Below are positions 53,785 through 62,745 of a stretch of 64,000 bases of DNA, one piece after another. Positions within the stretch are counted from its first letter, which is position 1. Each line of letters opens with the position of its first letter. Origin of the DNA: an uncultured Clostridia bacterium (GTDB lineage: Bacteria > Bacillota > Clostridia > Christensenellales > CAG-138); contig CAMVMM010000005.1 of assembly GCA_947168565.1 (NCBI GenBank), positions 1-64,000 on the forward strand. Reading direction: 5' to 3'. The position numbers and the translations under genes were made by a program. Below the pieces are notes generated by a model. That model was given only the letters and a program-made list of their open reading frames with translations. It had not been told where the DNA came from and did not search any database.

Positions 53785-55407
53785 ATGAGCGAAACCAATA
53801 CCTCAAACGAGATCGTAATAAAGCTTTCCGAAAGGATAGATTCAAACAACGCGCAGGCGGAGGAGGCGCGCATCCGCGCCGCGCTTTCGGGCGTCGGCGG
53901 GAAATGCATCGTGCTTGACGCGGACAGGCTTGACTACATATCGAGCGCCGGCCTCAGAGTGCTTCTGCGCCTCAGAAAGGAGCATTCCGAGCTGCGGATA
54001 ATAAACGTTTCTTCCGACGTGTACGATATTTTCGATATGACGGGCTTTACCGAGATGATGAGCATCGAAAAGTCGATCAGAAGCATTTCCGTGGAGGGCT
54101 GCGAGAAGATAGGCGAGGGCTTCAATGCCGCGGTATACCGAATGGACGGCGACACCGTGGTGAAGGTTTATAAGCACGGCGAGGGGCTTTCGGAAATAAA
54201 GCACGAGCAGGAGGTGGCAAGGCTTGCCCTCATACTCGGCGTGCCCACGGCGATCTCATACGACGTGGTGAAGGTGGGCAGCAGCTACGGCTCCGTGTTC
54301 GAGCTGCTGGACGCGCGCTCGTTTTCCAGGATCCTTTGCGAGGAGCCGGAGCGCATGGACTGGTGCGTGAAGGAATACGTGGATATGCTGCACACCATCC
54401 ACGCTATAACGGTGCCGGAGGGCAAGCTGCCGCATATTAAGAGCGAAGCGATAGCGCAGATACAGAGAATAATCCCCGCCCTTCCCGATGGCATAGGCGA
54501 AAAGCTTCTGAGGATGGCGCAGGAGATACCCGATTCAAACCGCCTCATTCACGGCGATTATCACACGCAGAATATAGTGCTGGCTTCGGGCGAGGTGCTG
54601 CTCATAGATATGGACACGCTCTCGGTCGGGCATCCGATATTCGAGCTTGCCCAGATGTTTAATTCCTACATAGGCTTTTCCGAGTATGACCACGAGATAG
54701 TGAAGCGCTTTCAGGGCTTCGATCAGAAAACCGCAGCGGAGTTTTGGCAAAGGAGCCTTCGGGCGTATCTTGAAACGGAGGACGAGCGGCGCGTTTCGGA
54801 CGTGGAGAATAAGCTGCGCTGCATAGCCTATTCCGATCTTATAGACTGGAAAACTCGCCATACGCAGCTTGCAGCGCGGGAGGATAGGGAAACGGTGGAG
54901 CTTTGGAAGCGCGAGCTTACGGAGCTTGTGTCAAGGCTGGACACGCTTGATTTCGAGATCGCTTCCGGAAAACAGAGCGATGCTCCCGGCGAGCTGGATA
55001 TAGAGGCGGCGAAGGAAAACCTTGATCGGGTGCTCGAATTTGTGAACGCGCATCTTGAGCGGGTGAGCTGCCCCCAAAAGTCGCAGCTTCAGATAGACGT
55101 GGCGGTGGAGGAGGTGTTTATCAATATAGCAAGCTATGCCTACACCACCGAAAAGGGCAGGGCCACGGTGCGCGTTGAGGTTTCGGATGAGCCTATAACC
55201 GTGACCATCACCTTTATCGACAACGGCGTGCCCTACGATCCGCTTGCAAAGCCGGATGCGGACACTTCGCTTCCGCTCGACAGGCGCGAGATAGGCGGGC
55301 TCGGCATATTTATCACAAAACGCTTTATGGATGAGCTTGCCTATGAGTATAAAAACGGGCAAAACATCCTGAAGCTTAAAAAGAATATCGGAGGCGGAAA
55401 TGAGTAA
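53785..55407 (+). CDS. STAS - aminoglycoside-kinase-like - HATPase triple fusion
   Basis: 540 residues. (1) STAS domain (about 1-95) with YISSAGLRVLL. (2) A protein-kinase/aminoglycoside-phosphotransferase-like domain (about 98-330): GEGFNAAVYRM as P-loop, DTVVKVYKHGE with the Lys, HGDYHTQNIVL as the catalytic loop and IDMDTL as metal-binding. (3) An anti-sigma-type HATPase (about 420-540): VEEVFINIASYAY, IDNGVPYDP and IGGLGIFITK. GGAGG is 9 bases before ATG 53785. The chain thus carries antagonist, kinase and anti-sigma modules. It overlaps the HD gene by 8 bases. Confidence 0.9.
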   Translation: MSETNTSNEIVIKLSERIDSNNAQAEEARIRAALSGVGGKCIVLDADRLDYISSAGLRVLLRLRKEHSELRIINVSSDVYDIFDMTGFTEMMSIEKSIRSISVEGCEKIGEGFNAAVYRMDGDTVVKVYKHGEGLSEIKHEQEVARLALILGVPTAISYDVVKVGSSYGSVFELLDARSFSRILCEEPERMDWCVKEYVDMLHTIHAITVPEGKLPHIKSEAIAQIQRIIPALPDGIGEKLLRMAQEIPDSNRLIHGDYHTQNIVLASGEVLLIDMDTLSVGHPIFELAQMFNSYIGFSEYDHEIVKRFQGFDQKTAAEFWQRSLRAYLETEDERRVSDVENKLRCIAYSDLIDWKTRHTQLAAREDRETVELWKRELTELVSRLDTLDFEIASGKQSDAPGELDIEAAKENLDRVLEFVNAHLERVSCPQKSQLQIDVAVEEVFINIASYAYTTEKGRATVRVEVSDEPITVTITFIDNGVPYDPLAKPDADTSLPLDRREIGGLGIFITKRFMDELAYEYKNGQNILKLKKNIGGGNE

Positions 55408-55984
55408 ATTTGAAAGGGCGCTTGCCTTTGCTTCGGAGAAGCACTGCGGCATGAAGCGCAAGCTGGACGGCGCACCGTACATGCTGCACCCCATCGAGGT
55501 GGCGCTGATCGTTTCAACCATGACCTATGACGACGAGGTGCTGGCGGCATGTGCGCTTCACGACGTGGTGGAGGATACGGACACAGGCCCGGAGGAGGTC
55601 GAAAGCCGCTTCGGGCAGCGCGTTGCGGCGCTGGTCGCCTCCGAAACGGAGGATAAAAGGCCCGGCACTCCCAAATCCGAGAGCTGGCGCTCCCGCAAGG
55701 AGGAATCCCTTGAAAAGCTGAAAAACGCGGAGGATATCGGCGTTAAGTATTTGTGGCTTGGGGATAAGCTTTCCAATCTTCGCAGCATGCACAAAGCCTT
55801 TTTGGCAGAGGGAAACGATTTGTTTCTTGAATTCAATCAAAAGGATCCCGCGCAGCACGCATGGTATTACCGCTCCGTTCTCGCGCTTTTGAGCGAGCTT
55901 TGCGAGCATGATGCGTGGAAGGAGCTTTCGGCTCTTACGGACGCGGTTTTTGGGAAGGATAACGGGGATGAGCCTGAGGTTTGA
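55400..55984 (+). CDS. HD-domain alarmone hydrolase (SpoT/MESH1-like)
   Basis: 194 residues. HD motifs: MLHPIEVA, ALHDVVEDT (His-Asp metal site), then LVASETEDK, SWRSRKEE and LWLGDKLSNLR. This set matches the ppGpp hydrolase domain of RelA/SpoT proteins, without a synthetase or TGS domain. It would degrade (p)ppGpp or a related nucleotide. It overlaps the triple-fusion gene and the next gene, indicating a tightly coupled operon. Confidence 0.88.
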   Translation: MSKFERALAFASEKHCGMKRKLDGAPYMLHPIEVALIVSTMTYDDEVLAACALHDVVEDTDTGPEEVESRFGQRVAALVASETEDKRPGTPKSESWRSRKEESLEKLKNAEDIGVKYLWLGDKLSNLRSMHKAFLAEGNDLFLEFNQKDPAQHAWYYRSVLALLSELCEHDAWKELSALTDAVFGKDNGDEPEV

Positions 55985-57203
55985 TACCGTAAATAAAAAG
56001 CCGAAGCTGTATTTTCTGATACCCGCCGCCATCGCAGCGGCGGTGATAGAGTACCTGCTTATTAAGAACGGCGCGCAGAAGAATTCCGTTGCGCTCTGCT
56101 CGGTCACGATCGCTTTTCTCACTGTTTGCGCGGGCTCGCTCGCATGGGCGTTCGTACGGCAGCTCAAATACAATCCGTATTCCTACAATACGATTTATTA
56201 CTTCGGCTTTTTCCTGTTCGTTCTTTCAATCATAGTTACCCACGCGCTGCTTTTGATGCAAATGCTCACAAGCGCGGAGCCGGTGCCGGTCATGATGATA
56301 CCGAGCACGCTTATGAACGCCGCAAAAACGTATATGCTGCTGAGCTTCCCGTTTCTTTTCGCGTTCTCTGCCGCGCTGATAGTTTCAAATATTTCGCTGC
56401 TCATTCATGAGCGCAAAAGGTTTGCGAACGTGCTTGGGATCATACTTGCATTATTGATCATCGGCGGCGAGGTGTTTCTTTTCAGCGTTGATTATTACGT
56501 GGAGGGAAGCCAGCAGGAGGTGATGTGGCACGAGATTCTCACAAACCTCTTTGCTTCCGTGTTCCTGTATCTGGAATGTATGCTCATAGGCGCGATCGCC
56601 GCAAATATCATAGTCGTGCGCTATAAGGTGGATACGGACAGAAGCTATCTCATCGTGCTCGGCTGCGGCCTTCGCAGGGACGGCACGCCGACCCCGCTTT
56701 TAAGGGGCAGGATCGACCGCGCGATAGAGTTTTACAACAGGCAGCAGGCCGAAACGGGCAAGCCGCCCGTCATCATCTCCTCCGGCGGCAAGGGCGAGGA
56801 CGAGGTCGTTTCCGAAAGCCTTGCCATGAAGCGCTACATGATTGAAAAGGGCATACCCGAGGAAATGATCGTCATGGAGGAGCAGTCGCGCGATACCGTT
56901 CAGAATATGCGGTTTTCCAAGCAGAAAATTGCCGAAAGAAGCCCGAATGGGGAGTACGACAGGGGCGAGAAGGTGGCGTATGCCACTTCAAACTACCATG
57001 TGTTCAGAAGCGGACTCTGCGCAAGGCGCGTGAAGATGCGCGCCGTTGGCATCGGCGCCAAAACAAAATGGTACTTCTGGCCAAACGCCGCCGTGCGCGA
57101 ATTCGTCGGCCTGCTTACGGAGCACCGCGTAAAGCAGGCAGTGATCCTTACATGTATGATAGCCGTGTTCGCTGCGCTCACTGTTGCGGTATACAGCTAT
57201 TAA
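55968..57203 (+). CDS. DUF218 (YdcF/SanA-like) membrane protein
   Basis: 411 residues. About six N-terminal membrane spans (about 12-210) are followed by a DUF218 domain with YLIVLGCGLRRDGTPTPLLRGRIDRAIEF (in part), ISSGGKGEDEVVSE and EEQSRDTVQNMRFS. DUF218 proteins act in envelope or lipid-carrier metabolism. A final span ends the protein. The ATG at 55968 lies 16 bases inside the previous gene and is chosen over an upstream frame because it starts the family-like part. Confidence 0.85.
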   Translation: MSLRFDTVNKKPKLYFLIPAAIAAAVIEYLLIKNGAQKNSVALCSVTIAFLTVCAGSLAWAFVRQLKYNPYSYNTIYYFGFFLFVLSIIVTHALLLMQMLTSAEPVPVMMIPSTLMNAAKTYMLLSFPFLFAFSAALIVSNISLLIHERKRFANVLGIILALLIIGGEVFLFSVDYYVEGSQQEVMWHEILTNLFASVFLYLECMLIGAIAANIIVVRYKVDTDRSYLIVLGCGLRRDGTPTPLLRGRIDRAIEFYNRQQAETGKPPVIISSGGKGEDEVVSESLAMKRYMIEKGIPEEMIVMEEQSRDTVQNMRFSKQKIAERSPNGEYDRGEKVAYATSNYHVFRSGLCARRVKMRAVGIGAKTKWYFWPNAAVREFVGLLTEHRVKQAVILTCMIAVFAALTVAVYSY

Positions 57204-57231
57204 CCAAATAATACGGAAAGAGATAAAAATT

Positions 57232-57888
57232 ATGTCCACTGTTTATTCCAAAGCCACAACCGATCCCTCCGGCTTTGTGCTGCTTTCGGACCTTGTGCCG
57301 GGCATCATTCAGGAGATAAGATATTTTTCAACCTATAATTTTATCGGCGAGCGCATAGACGGCTACGAGGAGCCCTGCGCCCTTCTCACCAGGGAGGCGG
57401 CCCGCGCCCTGAAGGAGGTCAGCAAGGAGCTGATGGTGCGCGGCTACTGCATCAAGGTTTTCGACGCCTATCGCCCGGCAACGGCGGTAAAGCATTTCGT
57501 GCTGTGGGGCATAGAGGATATGGATGTGCGCATGAAGCCGTATTTCTATCCCACCCTTGAAAAGCAGGAGCTTTTCAGCAAGGGCTATATCGCAAAGCAG
57601 TCGTCACATTCCAGGGGCAGCACCGTGGATCTGACGCTGCTGGATATGAAAACGGGAAAAGAGGTGGATATGGGCGGCCCGTTCGATTATTTCAGCGAGC
57701 TTTCGCACCCCGATTTTCGCGGCATCACGGACGAGCAGTTTGAAAACAGAATGCTGCTTTCCCGCGAAATGATCCGCTGCGGCTTCAAGCCCTACGAGTG
57801 CGAATGGTGGCATTTTACGCTTGAAAACGAGCCCTATCCGGATACCTATTTCGAGTTTCCCGTGTCCTCGGCATACCTCAAAAAATAG
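57232..57888 (+). CDS. VanX-like D-Ala-D-Ala dipeptidase (M15D)
   Basis: 218 residues. Zinc ligands and catalytic residues are in SSHSRGSTVDLTL (His and Asp) and ECEWWHF (Glu and His); FDAYRPATAVKHF holds the conserved Arg. VanX cleaves D-Ala-D-Ala dipeptide in vancomycin resistance, and related DdpX enzymes recycle wall peptides. No vanH or vanA gene is nearby, so a wall-recycling role is more likely. ATG 57232 has GAGATAAAA upstream. Last gene of the signalling operon or independent. Confidence 0.92.
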   Translation: MSTVYSKATTDPSGFVLLSDLVPGIIQEIRYFSTYNFIGERIDGYEEPCALLTREAARALKEVSKELMVRGYCIKVFDAYRPATAVKHFVLWGIEDMDVRMKPYFYPTLEKQELFSKGYIAKQSSHSRGSTVDLTLLDMKTGKEVDMGGPFDYFSELSHPDFRGITDEQFENRMLLSREMIRCGFKPYECEWWHFTLENEPYPDTYFEFPVSSAYLKK

Positions 57889-58171
57889 TCGAAGCGTGCG
57901 CCGGGGACACTCCCTTCGCCGATGCGCCGCAAACACCTTTTTTTACCCCGCGCCGAATGCGCTGACCGAATCGGCTTAAATTCGTGCTGTTCCACCCCCA
58001 AAAACCTTGTTTTGGACGGCTCTTTTTCCGCTGCATCCGCTCGCCTGCTCTAAATGCTTTGAATGCGGGATAGTATAAACAGCATCCGGATTAAATGAGG
58101 TAAAATACTCAATGAACAATGCGGAAAGTGAAAGATATCCGACTGTTAAAAATTAATAAGGGGATAACGAT
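57889..58171. other. Intergenic start of the AT-richer accessory island
   Basis: No gene supported. Composition changes here from GC-rich to AT-rich. A possible -10 (GATAGTATAA) lies near 58070. No clear terminator. Confidence 0.45.
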
Positions 58172-58361
58172 ATGGAACTGTCCAAAGTGTTGCCTGATAT
58201 GGCAATTTATATGAAAGAAAACGATTACAAAAAGCGCAACAATAGTTGGCGCTGAATCGGGGTTCTCTGCTGTTGCTATGTTGATGATCGGTATTTGTTT
58301 TGGAGGCGGCGGAGGGTATGTTGCGTTGCCGATCAATGACTATTCGTATGGCATTAGGTAA
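58172..58361 (+). pseudogene. Frameshifted small membrane protein
   Basis: An ATG at 58172 after a GGGGATAACG site opens MELSKVLPDMAIYMKENDYK and stops after about 27 codons. The next frame continues protein-like (ATIVGAESGFSAVAMLMIG) to TAA at 58361, including a Gly-rich hydrophobic segment. Removing one A from the A5 run near 58230 joins them. It could be a real frameshift, a pseudogene or a programmed shift. Confidence 0.55.
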
Positions 58362-58375
58362 GGAGCATAGTTGCC

Positions 58376-59023
58376 ATGAAGGATTATTTAGCAGAATTGT
58401 ATCAATTGCATGACGTCAAGTCATTTGACGAACTTTCAAAGGAACAAATCAAGGTTCTTAATGAATGTATGCACCATCATGATTCGGAGGTGCGCTTTGA
58501 AATAGCGGCATTAATTGGGCGGCTTGAACCAAGTGAAAACACTGTCAAACGGCTTAAACAACTTATATGGGATAAAGACGAGCTTGTTGCATCAGAGGCT
58601 TGCGAAGCGATGCGTGTGGTTGGCGATGAAAGCTGCATTGATGCTTTGCTGAAACGACTCAACGCGCGTTCGGCAATGGTTCGCGGTTATGCTGTTATAT
58701 CAGCAGCCGATCTGTGTACAATCTACGATCAGAAAGCAGAAAAAATGAAGCAACTGGTTTTAGAACGTATGAAGCAGGAAAAGGAGCAGTGGGTGCTGTT
58801 GGATTACCATTGTGCAATGTATTTACTTGGTGAAACGGCTCATTTAGTTCATTTGCTCAAAGGGCTTGTGAGTAAGAACTATCTTATAAGAGCATCAACA
58901 GTGTCGCTTATAAAGGACTTTGTTTTTGATGATGACCAAAGCATATCCACGGTTAGAGCATATGCATCGAAGCATATGGATAAGACTTCTCGAGAATATG
59001 CTGAGTTAATAAAAGTACTGTAG
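58376..59023 (+). CDS. HEAT-repeat protein
   Basis: 215 residues of helical pairs. Repeats include DSEVRFEIAALIGRL, DELVASEACEAMRVVG and SAMVRGYAVISAAD, typical of HEAT/PBS-lyase repeats. No signal peptide. AGGAG precedes the ATG. HEAT proteins are often immunity or scaffold proteins in toxin loci, which fits the RHS debris downstream, but no toxin is adjacent. AT-rich. Confidence 0.75.
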   Translation: MKDYLAELYQLHDVKSFDELSKEQIKVLNECMHHHDSEVRFEIAALIGRLEPSENTVKRLKQLIWDKDELVASEACEAMRVVGDESCIDALLKRLNARSAMVRGYAVISAADLCTIYDQKAEKMKQLVLERMKQEKEQWVLLDYHCAMYLLGETAHLVHLLKGLVSKNYLIRASTVSLIKDFVFDDDQSISTVRAYASKHMDKTSREYAELIKVL

Positions 59024-59178
59024 ATAAGTCTGACTTTTCCCTTGCAGTTTGATTAAATACTGTATGGGGTGAATGATTAAGCTGTTCGAGGTCGTGATGG
59101 ATACGATTATCCTTTACGACCTCGGACTGCAAACAGCTTATCGGTACTCAAAAATATGCTTCCTGATGAGGTGTTTTT

Positions 59179-59991
59179 ATGAGCAGCATAAATAAAAGAA
59201 AAAGAGAAAGCAGAATAGTATTCATAATAGTATTTATTGTGCTTTTAGCTTCCATGTCAATAGCCTGTTTCAGAACGGGAATGGAACCACGGTCATATTA
59301 CGGTCCGCATTGGGATCTGTTTACTCAAGCAGCGTTCAGTATTGCGGGAACAGATGAGATGGGGACGCGAATAAGCTCTCTGGAAACGGATGAATTCGGA
59401 CGAAAGCTGTTTGAGGTTAAATTCTTTGGAAATTCTATCGACAGGTTATATATTCCGAACAGAGAAACGTCCGGTCGGCTTTTTGCATATGCTATATGCC
59501 AAAAGGCGGATGATGAGTGTGTGTATTATTATGAGGACGATTCTTTCTCGATATTTGGAGCGCAGGATGAGTTTACAGACGATGAGAGGAATGCTTTGAA
59601 GCAGAGAAACGATTGGAATAAGCCTCCCAATGATGAAAAGCTGACTTCTCGCAGAATAGTGAATTTGGACAAAGGCAGGCTCAGAGTATCCGCAGATTAT
59701 GATAATAATTTTTGGAGAGATTGGCATGCGAAGGAAGTTTTCAAACGCTATGTTACCGTCAATGAAAACGCAATCTCAAGAAAAGTATTGCTTGATATTG
59801 ATAAAGACGGACGATTGCTCTTTATAATGTGGATAGAGTATAATAACGATCAAGCCGCAGAGGGCTGGTTTATGCTGATGCCGCCGTCTGCTTCCGATGT
59901 TGATCCGGTGGTTTCACAAATAAACGATCCGATTCATTATTGGCGGGAGCTAAAGGAGTTTAAGCTTGACAATGACTGGAATAGCCCATAG
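59179..59991 (+). CDS. Membrane-anchored protein of unknown function
   Basis: 270 residues. One N-terminal hydrophobic segment (about 12-30) ending near SIACF, which may be a membrane anchor or lipobox-like site. The rest is a hydrophilic extracellular domain, with Trp/Asp/Asn-rich regions but no known motif. GAGGTG precedes the ATG. AT-rich codon use. Neighbouring genes are similarly orphan. Confidence 0.65.
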   Translation: MSSINKRKRESRIVFIIVFIVLLASMSIACFRTGMEPRSYYGPHWDLFTQAAFSIAGTDEMGTRISSLETDEFGRKLFEVKFFGNSIDRLYIPNRETSGRLFAYAICQKADDECVYYYEDDSFSIFGAQDEFTDDERNALKQRNDWNKPPNDEKLTSRRIVNLDKGRLRVSADYDNNFWRDWHAKEVFKRYVTVNENAISRKVLLDIDKDGRLLFIMWIEYNNDQAAEGWFMLMPPSASDVDPVVSQINDPIHYWRELKEFKLDNDWNSP

Positions 59992-60052
59992 CATTATCAA
60001 TATTGAATAGCGTAGAGGGACTAATTCTGTATGTTTGGGGGGTCAACTTCTA

Positions 60053-60910
60053 ATGGAAACATCTTTTAAATCCAAGCAAAGATCATGCGCGGTGCGGCTG
60101 CTTGCCGTGCTTGCGTTTGCCGCAGCGATCATGGGTTGTGTTTGCGGAAAGGATCGGGAACCCTACCTTGATGATCGCACGGAGGGATGGCAGCCGCGGC
60201 TTACCCTCAAGGTGAAGTTTTGGCCGGATGAGCTTGATGCGGAAGCATCGGAGCTTTGGAGCAATATGATTCGTTTTGTTCCATACAGCTTTGGCGGGGA
60301 AGTATCGAATGATAACATCATGGCCGCCGCAGCCGAAGCGATAAAGCTGAACCTTGGTGAAGATTATGCGGCCATAGATACAGGGTATGAATTGATTGAA
60401 AAGAATGCTTCCTTTTCAAAGAACACTATCGGCGTTTTGACGGATTCAATACTGGTTTTATTCGCATCAAGCACAGGCAGATTGAAATTCTGCGCAAATC
60501 TCAAAGACCTGCCTATGATGAAAATGAACTCAGAGGGAGCCTTGCTTTTTTCACTCGATGCGGCGCAGTTGAGCGCGTCGGAGCTTTGTGAATTGCAGAA
60601 ACGGTCAAGCTTTAACGATCTCGTTGTTAAGCCGAGCTTGGCTGGGATCGCGCTTCCGCTGACGGCGCAGGGAGCGTTTGCTGTTTCGCTCGGAATGGAT
60701 GTGAAGTCTTGGAACGGTTCTTCACGCCTTGCAGCCACCGGAGGAGCCTTCAAGGTTTATCGCTCGGAGAGATCCAATGCATTGTTTGTGGTAACAAACA
60801 CATATATTCAAGCTTTTGATATAGCTACCGGAAAAATGCTTTTGATGAGCCCTTTCGACACGAAAGCTAATGGCAGATTTGGCTGCGATGAGTCAACGCG
60901 CTTGGAATAA
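60053..60910 (+). CDS. Putative lipoprotein of unknown function
   Basis: 285 residues. Basic start, hydrophobic core and lipobox MGCVC (about residue 30). The mature part has no recognised motif. GGGGGG lies upstream of ATG 60053. It lies between the orphan gene at 59.2 kb and the RHS debris. A short sequence GCGTA(T)AG(C)GGGACTAAT occurs both just before it (about 60010) and just after it (about 60912). Confidence 0.65.
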   Translation: METSFKSKQRSCAVRLLAVLAFAAAIMGCVCGKDREPYLDDRTEGWQPRLTLKVKFWPDELDAEASELWSNMIRFVPYSFGGEVSNDNIMAAAAEAIKLNLGEDYAAIDTGYELIEKNASFSKNTIGVLTDSILVLFASSTGRLKFCANLKDLPMMKMNSEGALLFSLDAAQLSASELCELQKRSSFNDLVVKPSLAGIALPLTAQGAFAVSLGMDVKSWNGSSRLAATGGAFKVYRSERSNALFVVTNTYIQAFDIATGKMLLMSPFDTKANGRFGCDESTRLE

Positions 60911-61025
60911 GGCGTATAGCGGGACTAATATTCCCTATACCGGCAAATTGGTTTTTAAAATGTAATCCATGCAAGCCTTGGTGCGCGAAGTATTCAGACT
61001 TTGCGCATTGAGGCTTGCCGGTTGA
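60911..61025. other. Short non-coding gap before the RHS fragment
   Basis: Nothing recognised apart from the direct repeat noted at about 60912. An in-frame TGA at 61023 closes the RHS frame upstream. Confidence 0.4.
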
Positions 61026-61848
61026 TGCAGTGCTCAGGGCGATATTGTCAAACTCATTGACAACGGCGGCGATACTAAGGTAGAATATACCTACGATAGT
61101 TGGGGTAAGCTTATCTCAACTACTGGTCCCTTGGCAACTTCATTAGGGAAGAATCAGCCGTTCCGTTATCGCGGTTATGTCTACGATACCGAAACGCAGT
61201 GGTATTATCTGCAATCAAGGTACTACGATCCCAACACCTGCCGCTTTATCTCCAGCGACGTCTATCTCTCAACAGGACAAGGCGTTATTGGGCATAACTC
61301 CTACGCGTATTGTTTGAATAACCCATGTTCTCTTTGGGATAAAAATGGACAGTTTGCACTTTCTTTAAGTTTTGGAACACTGATTTTGTGCGGAGTTGCA
61401 GTTTGCGCCGTTGTAGGGATTGGTATTGCTGCAACTCAGGCTATGCCACAAGCAAAGGTTTCAAAACCAAAACCGGATGTTGATTGGTCAAGAGTTTCCG
61501 GTAACAATAGAGCTAAGTTTAGCGATTTGCTAAACAAACTGAAAAAGCTCGTTTCTGCAGCACTTACAGCTGCAATTGCAGCAGGAAAAAGTTTTAACAT
61601 TCGCCATAAGCATCATATTATTGCAAAGAATGCATGGCAAGCAACACCGGCCTGGTTAATATACTGCTGTGCTTGCGGTAATAGTATTAATAATCCGAAT
61701 AACATTGCCCTCGTGAAAGATTATATCCATCAGTATCTACACTTACACAACTATCAATTTATTGATTGGTGGAGCATGGTCGTTTAACGGAAAAGATGGA
61801 GTTAATCAGATGCTTAATGAAATCAAGAATATCTTACAATCTTTCTGA
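61026..61848 (+). pseudogene. Truncated and frameshifted RHS-repeat toxin tip
   Basis: The frame opens at 61026 right after a stop and encodes YD/RHS repeat end sequence: VEYTYDSWGKL, FRYRGYVYDTETQWYYLQSRYYDP and RFISSDVYLST...NSYAYCLNNP, the conserved RHS core end. A hydrophobic stretch then leads to a toxin domain with KHHIIAKNAW and NNIALVKDYIHQYLHLH, resembling HNH/AHH-type nucleases. The visible frame stops at 61787, but the next frame continues as ...GAWSFNGKDGVNQMLNEIKN to TGA at 61848, which looks like the proper end. The gene has no start, so it is an orphan tip cassette. Confidence 0.75.
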
Positions 61849-61863
61849 GGAGGAGCTCGCTCA

Positions 61864-62727
61864 GTGATGAAGAATACTTCAGAAACAGTCATAACTAGCC
61901 GACTATGCAAACTCTTTAATAGTCTGCCGTTTCATTCTTGGATGGAGCCAACCGTCGATACGGTGCTTAAAAGGCTCGAAATAATAAAACAGGCGGCAAC
62001 AGCAGTCGATGCTGCTTCGATCGGATTGAAGAAGTATGCTGAAACTAATACGGCTTACATCGAATACTGCACGGGCAGTGAGATGGAGCCGAGGGGTTAT
62101 TATACCCCAAACCCACTATTGGATATAATTGCAAGCAATTACCGGCGCGGCAGAAAGGTCAAAAAGCAGCCGGAGCGGCTCCCTTATATGGTTTATCATT
62201 TCAATGGAAATAACGAAATGATCATGATTGAAGGGCGCGGCAACGGATGGGACTCATTCGACGCGTTCGAGCTTATACTGCGGTTCGGTTGCTTTCGCGC
62301 GGGCTTTCACTATCGGGAAAACGACAGAATGCCTCAGCGCAGCATGGATGTTTGCATTGAATGCAAAAGCGAAAACGGTGAAAAGTACACGATCAGCGCC
62401 TATACAGTTTACTTTAAAAACGGTAACCCTTCCGTTTCAAAGTCGATTCGTTCCGACCAAATCGTTTTCAGCGGCGGAATGCCGTGCGTGGATAATATGA
62501 TATCCGAGTTCATTTGCGAAGCGGATGATCGTGATTATATGGAGATATTCTGCGCAGCAGAAAGCATTGAGGAAATACCGAATTACGAGGGGCTTCTGTA
62601 CTCAAAAACGGCGCAAGATATCGAAGTGATCTATGATGATGCGGGATTGCCATTTGCCTGTAAGGATCGCGGCGAACCATGCAGACCCGGCAGGATCAAA
62701 AAACCTGTTTTGGCGGGGATGATGTAG
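61864..62727 (+). CDS. Unknown protein following the RHS toxin tip
   Basis: 287 residues, soluble, mixed alpha/beta, with no known motif. GAGGAGG lies upstream and either GTG 61864 or ATG 61867 could start it. It begins 16 bases after the frameshifted toxin end, the place where an immunity gene would sit. This is positional inference only. It has intermediate base composition. Confidence 0.6.
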   Translation: MMKNTSETVITSRLCKLFNSLPFHSWMEPTVDTVLKRLEIIKQAATAVDAASIGLKKYAETNTAYIEYCTGSEMEPRGYYTPNPLLDIIASNYRRGRKVKKQPERLPYMVYHFNGNNEMIMIEGRGNGWDSFDAFELILRFGCFRAGFHYRENDRMPQRSMDVCIECKSENGEKYTISAYTVYFKNGNPSVSKSIRSDQIVFSGGMPCVDNMISEFICEADDRDYMEIFCAAESIEEIPNYEGLLYSKTAQDIEVIYDDAGLPFACKDRGEPCRPGRIKKPVLAGMM

Positions 62728-62745
62728 GGTTTATTCAGCACGAAT

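Noticed and set aside
57232-57888. Vancomycin-resistance cluster
   Set aside because: Only a VanX-like dipeptidase is present; no vanH, vanA or vanRS.
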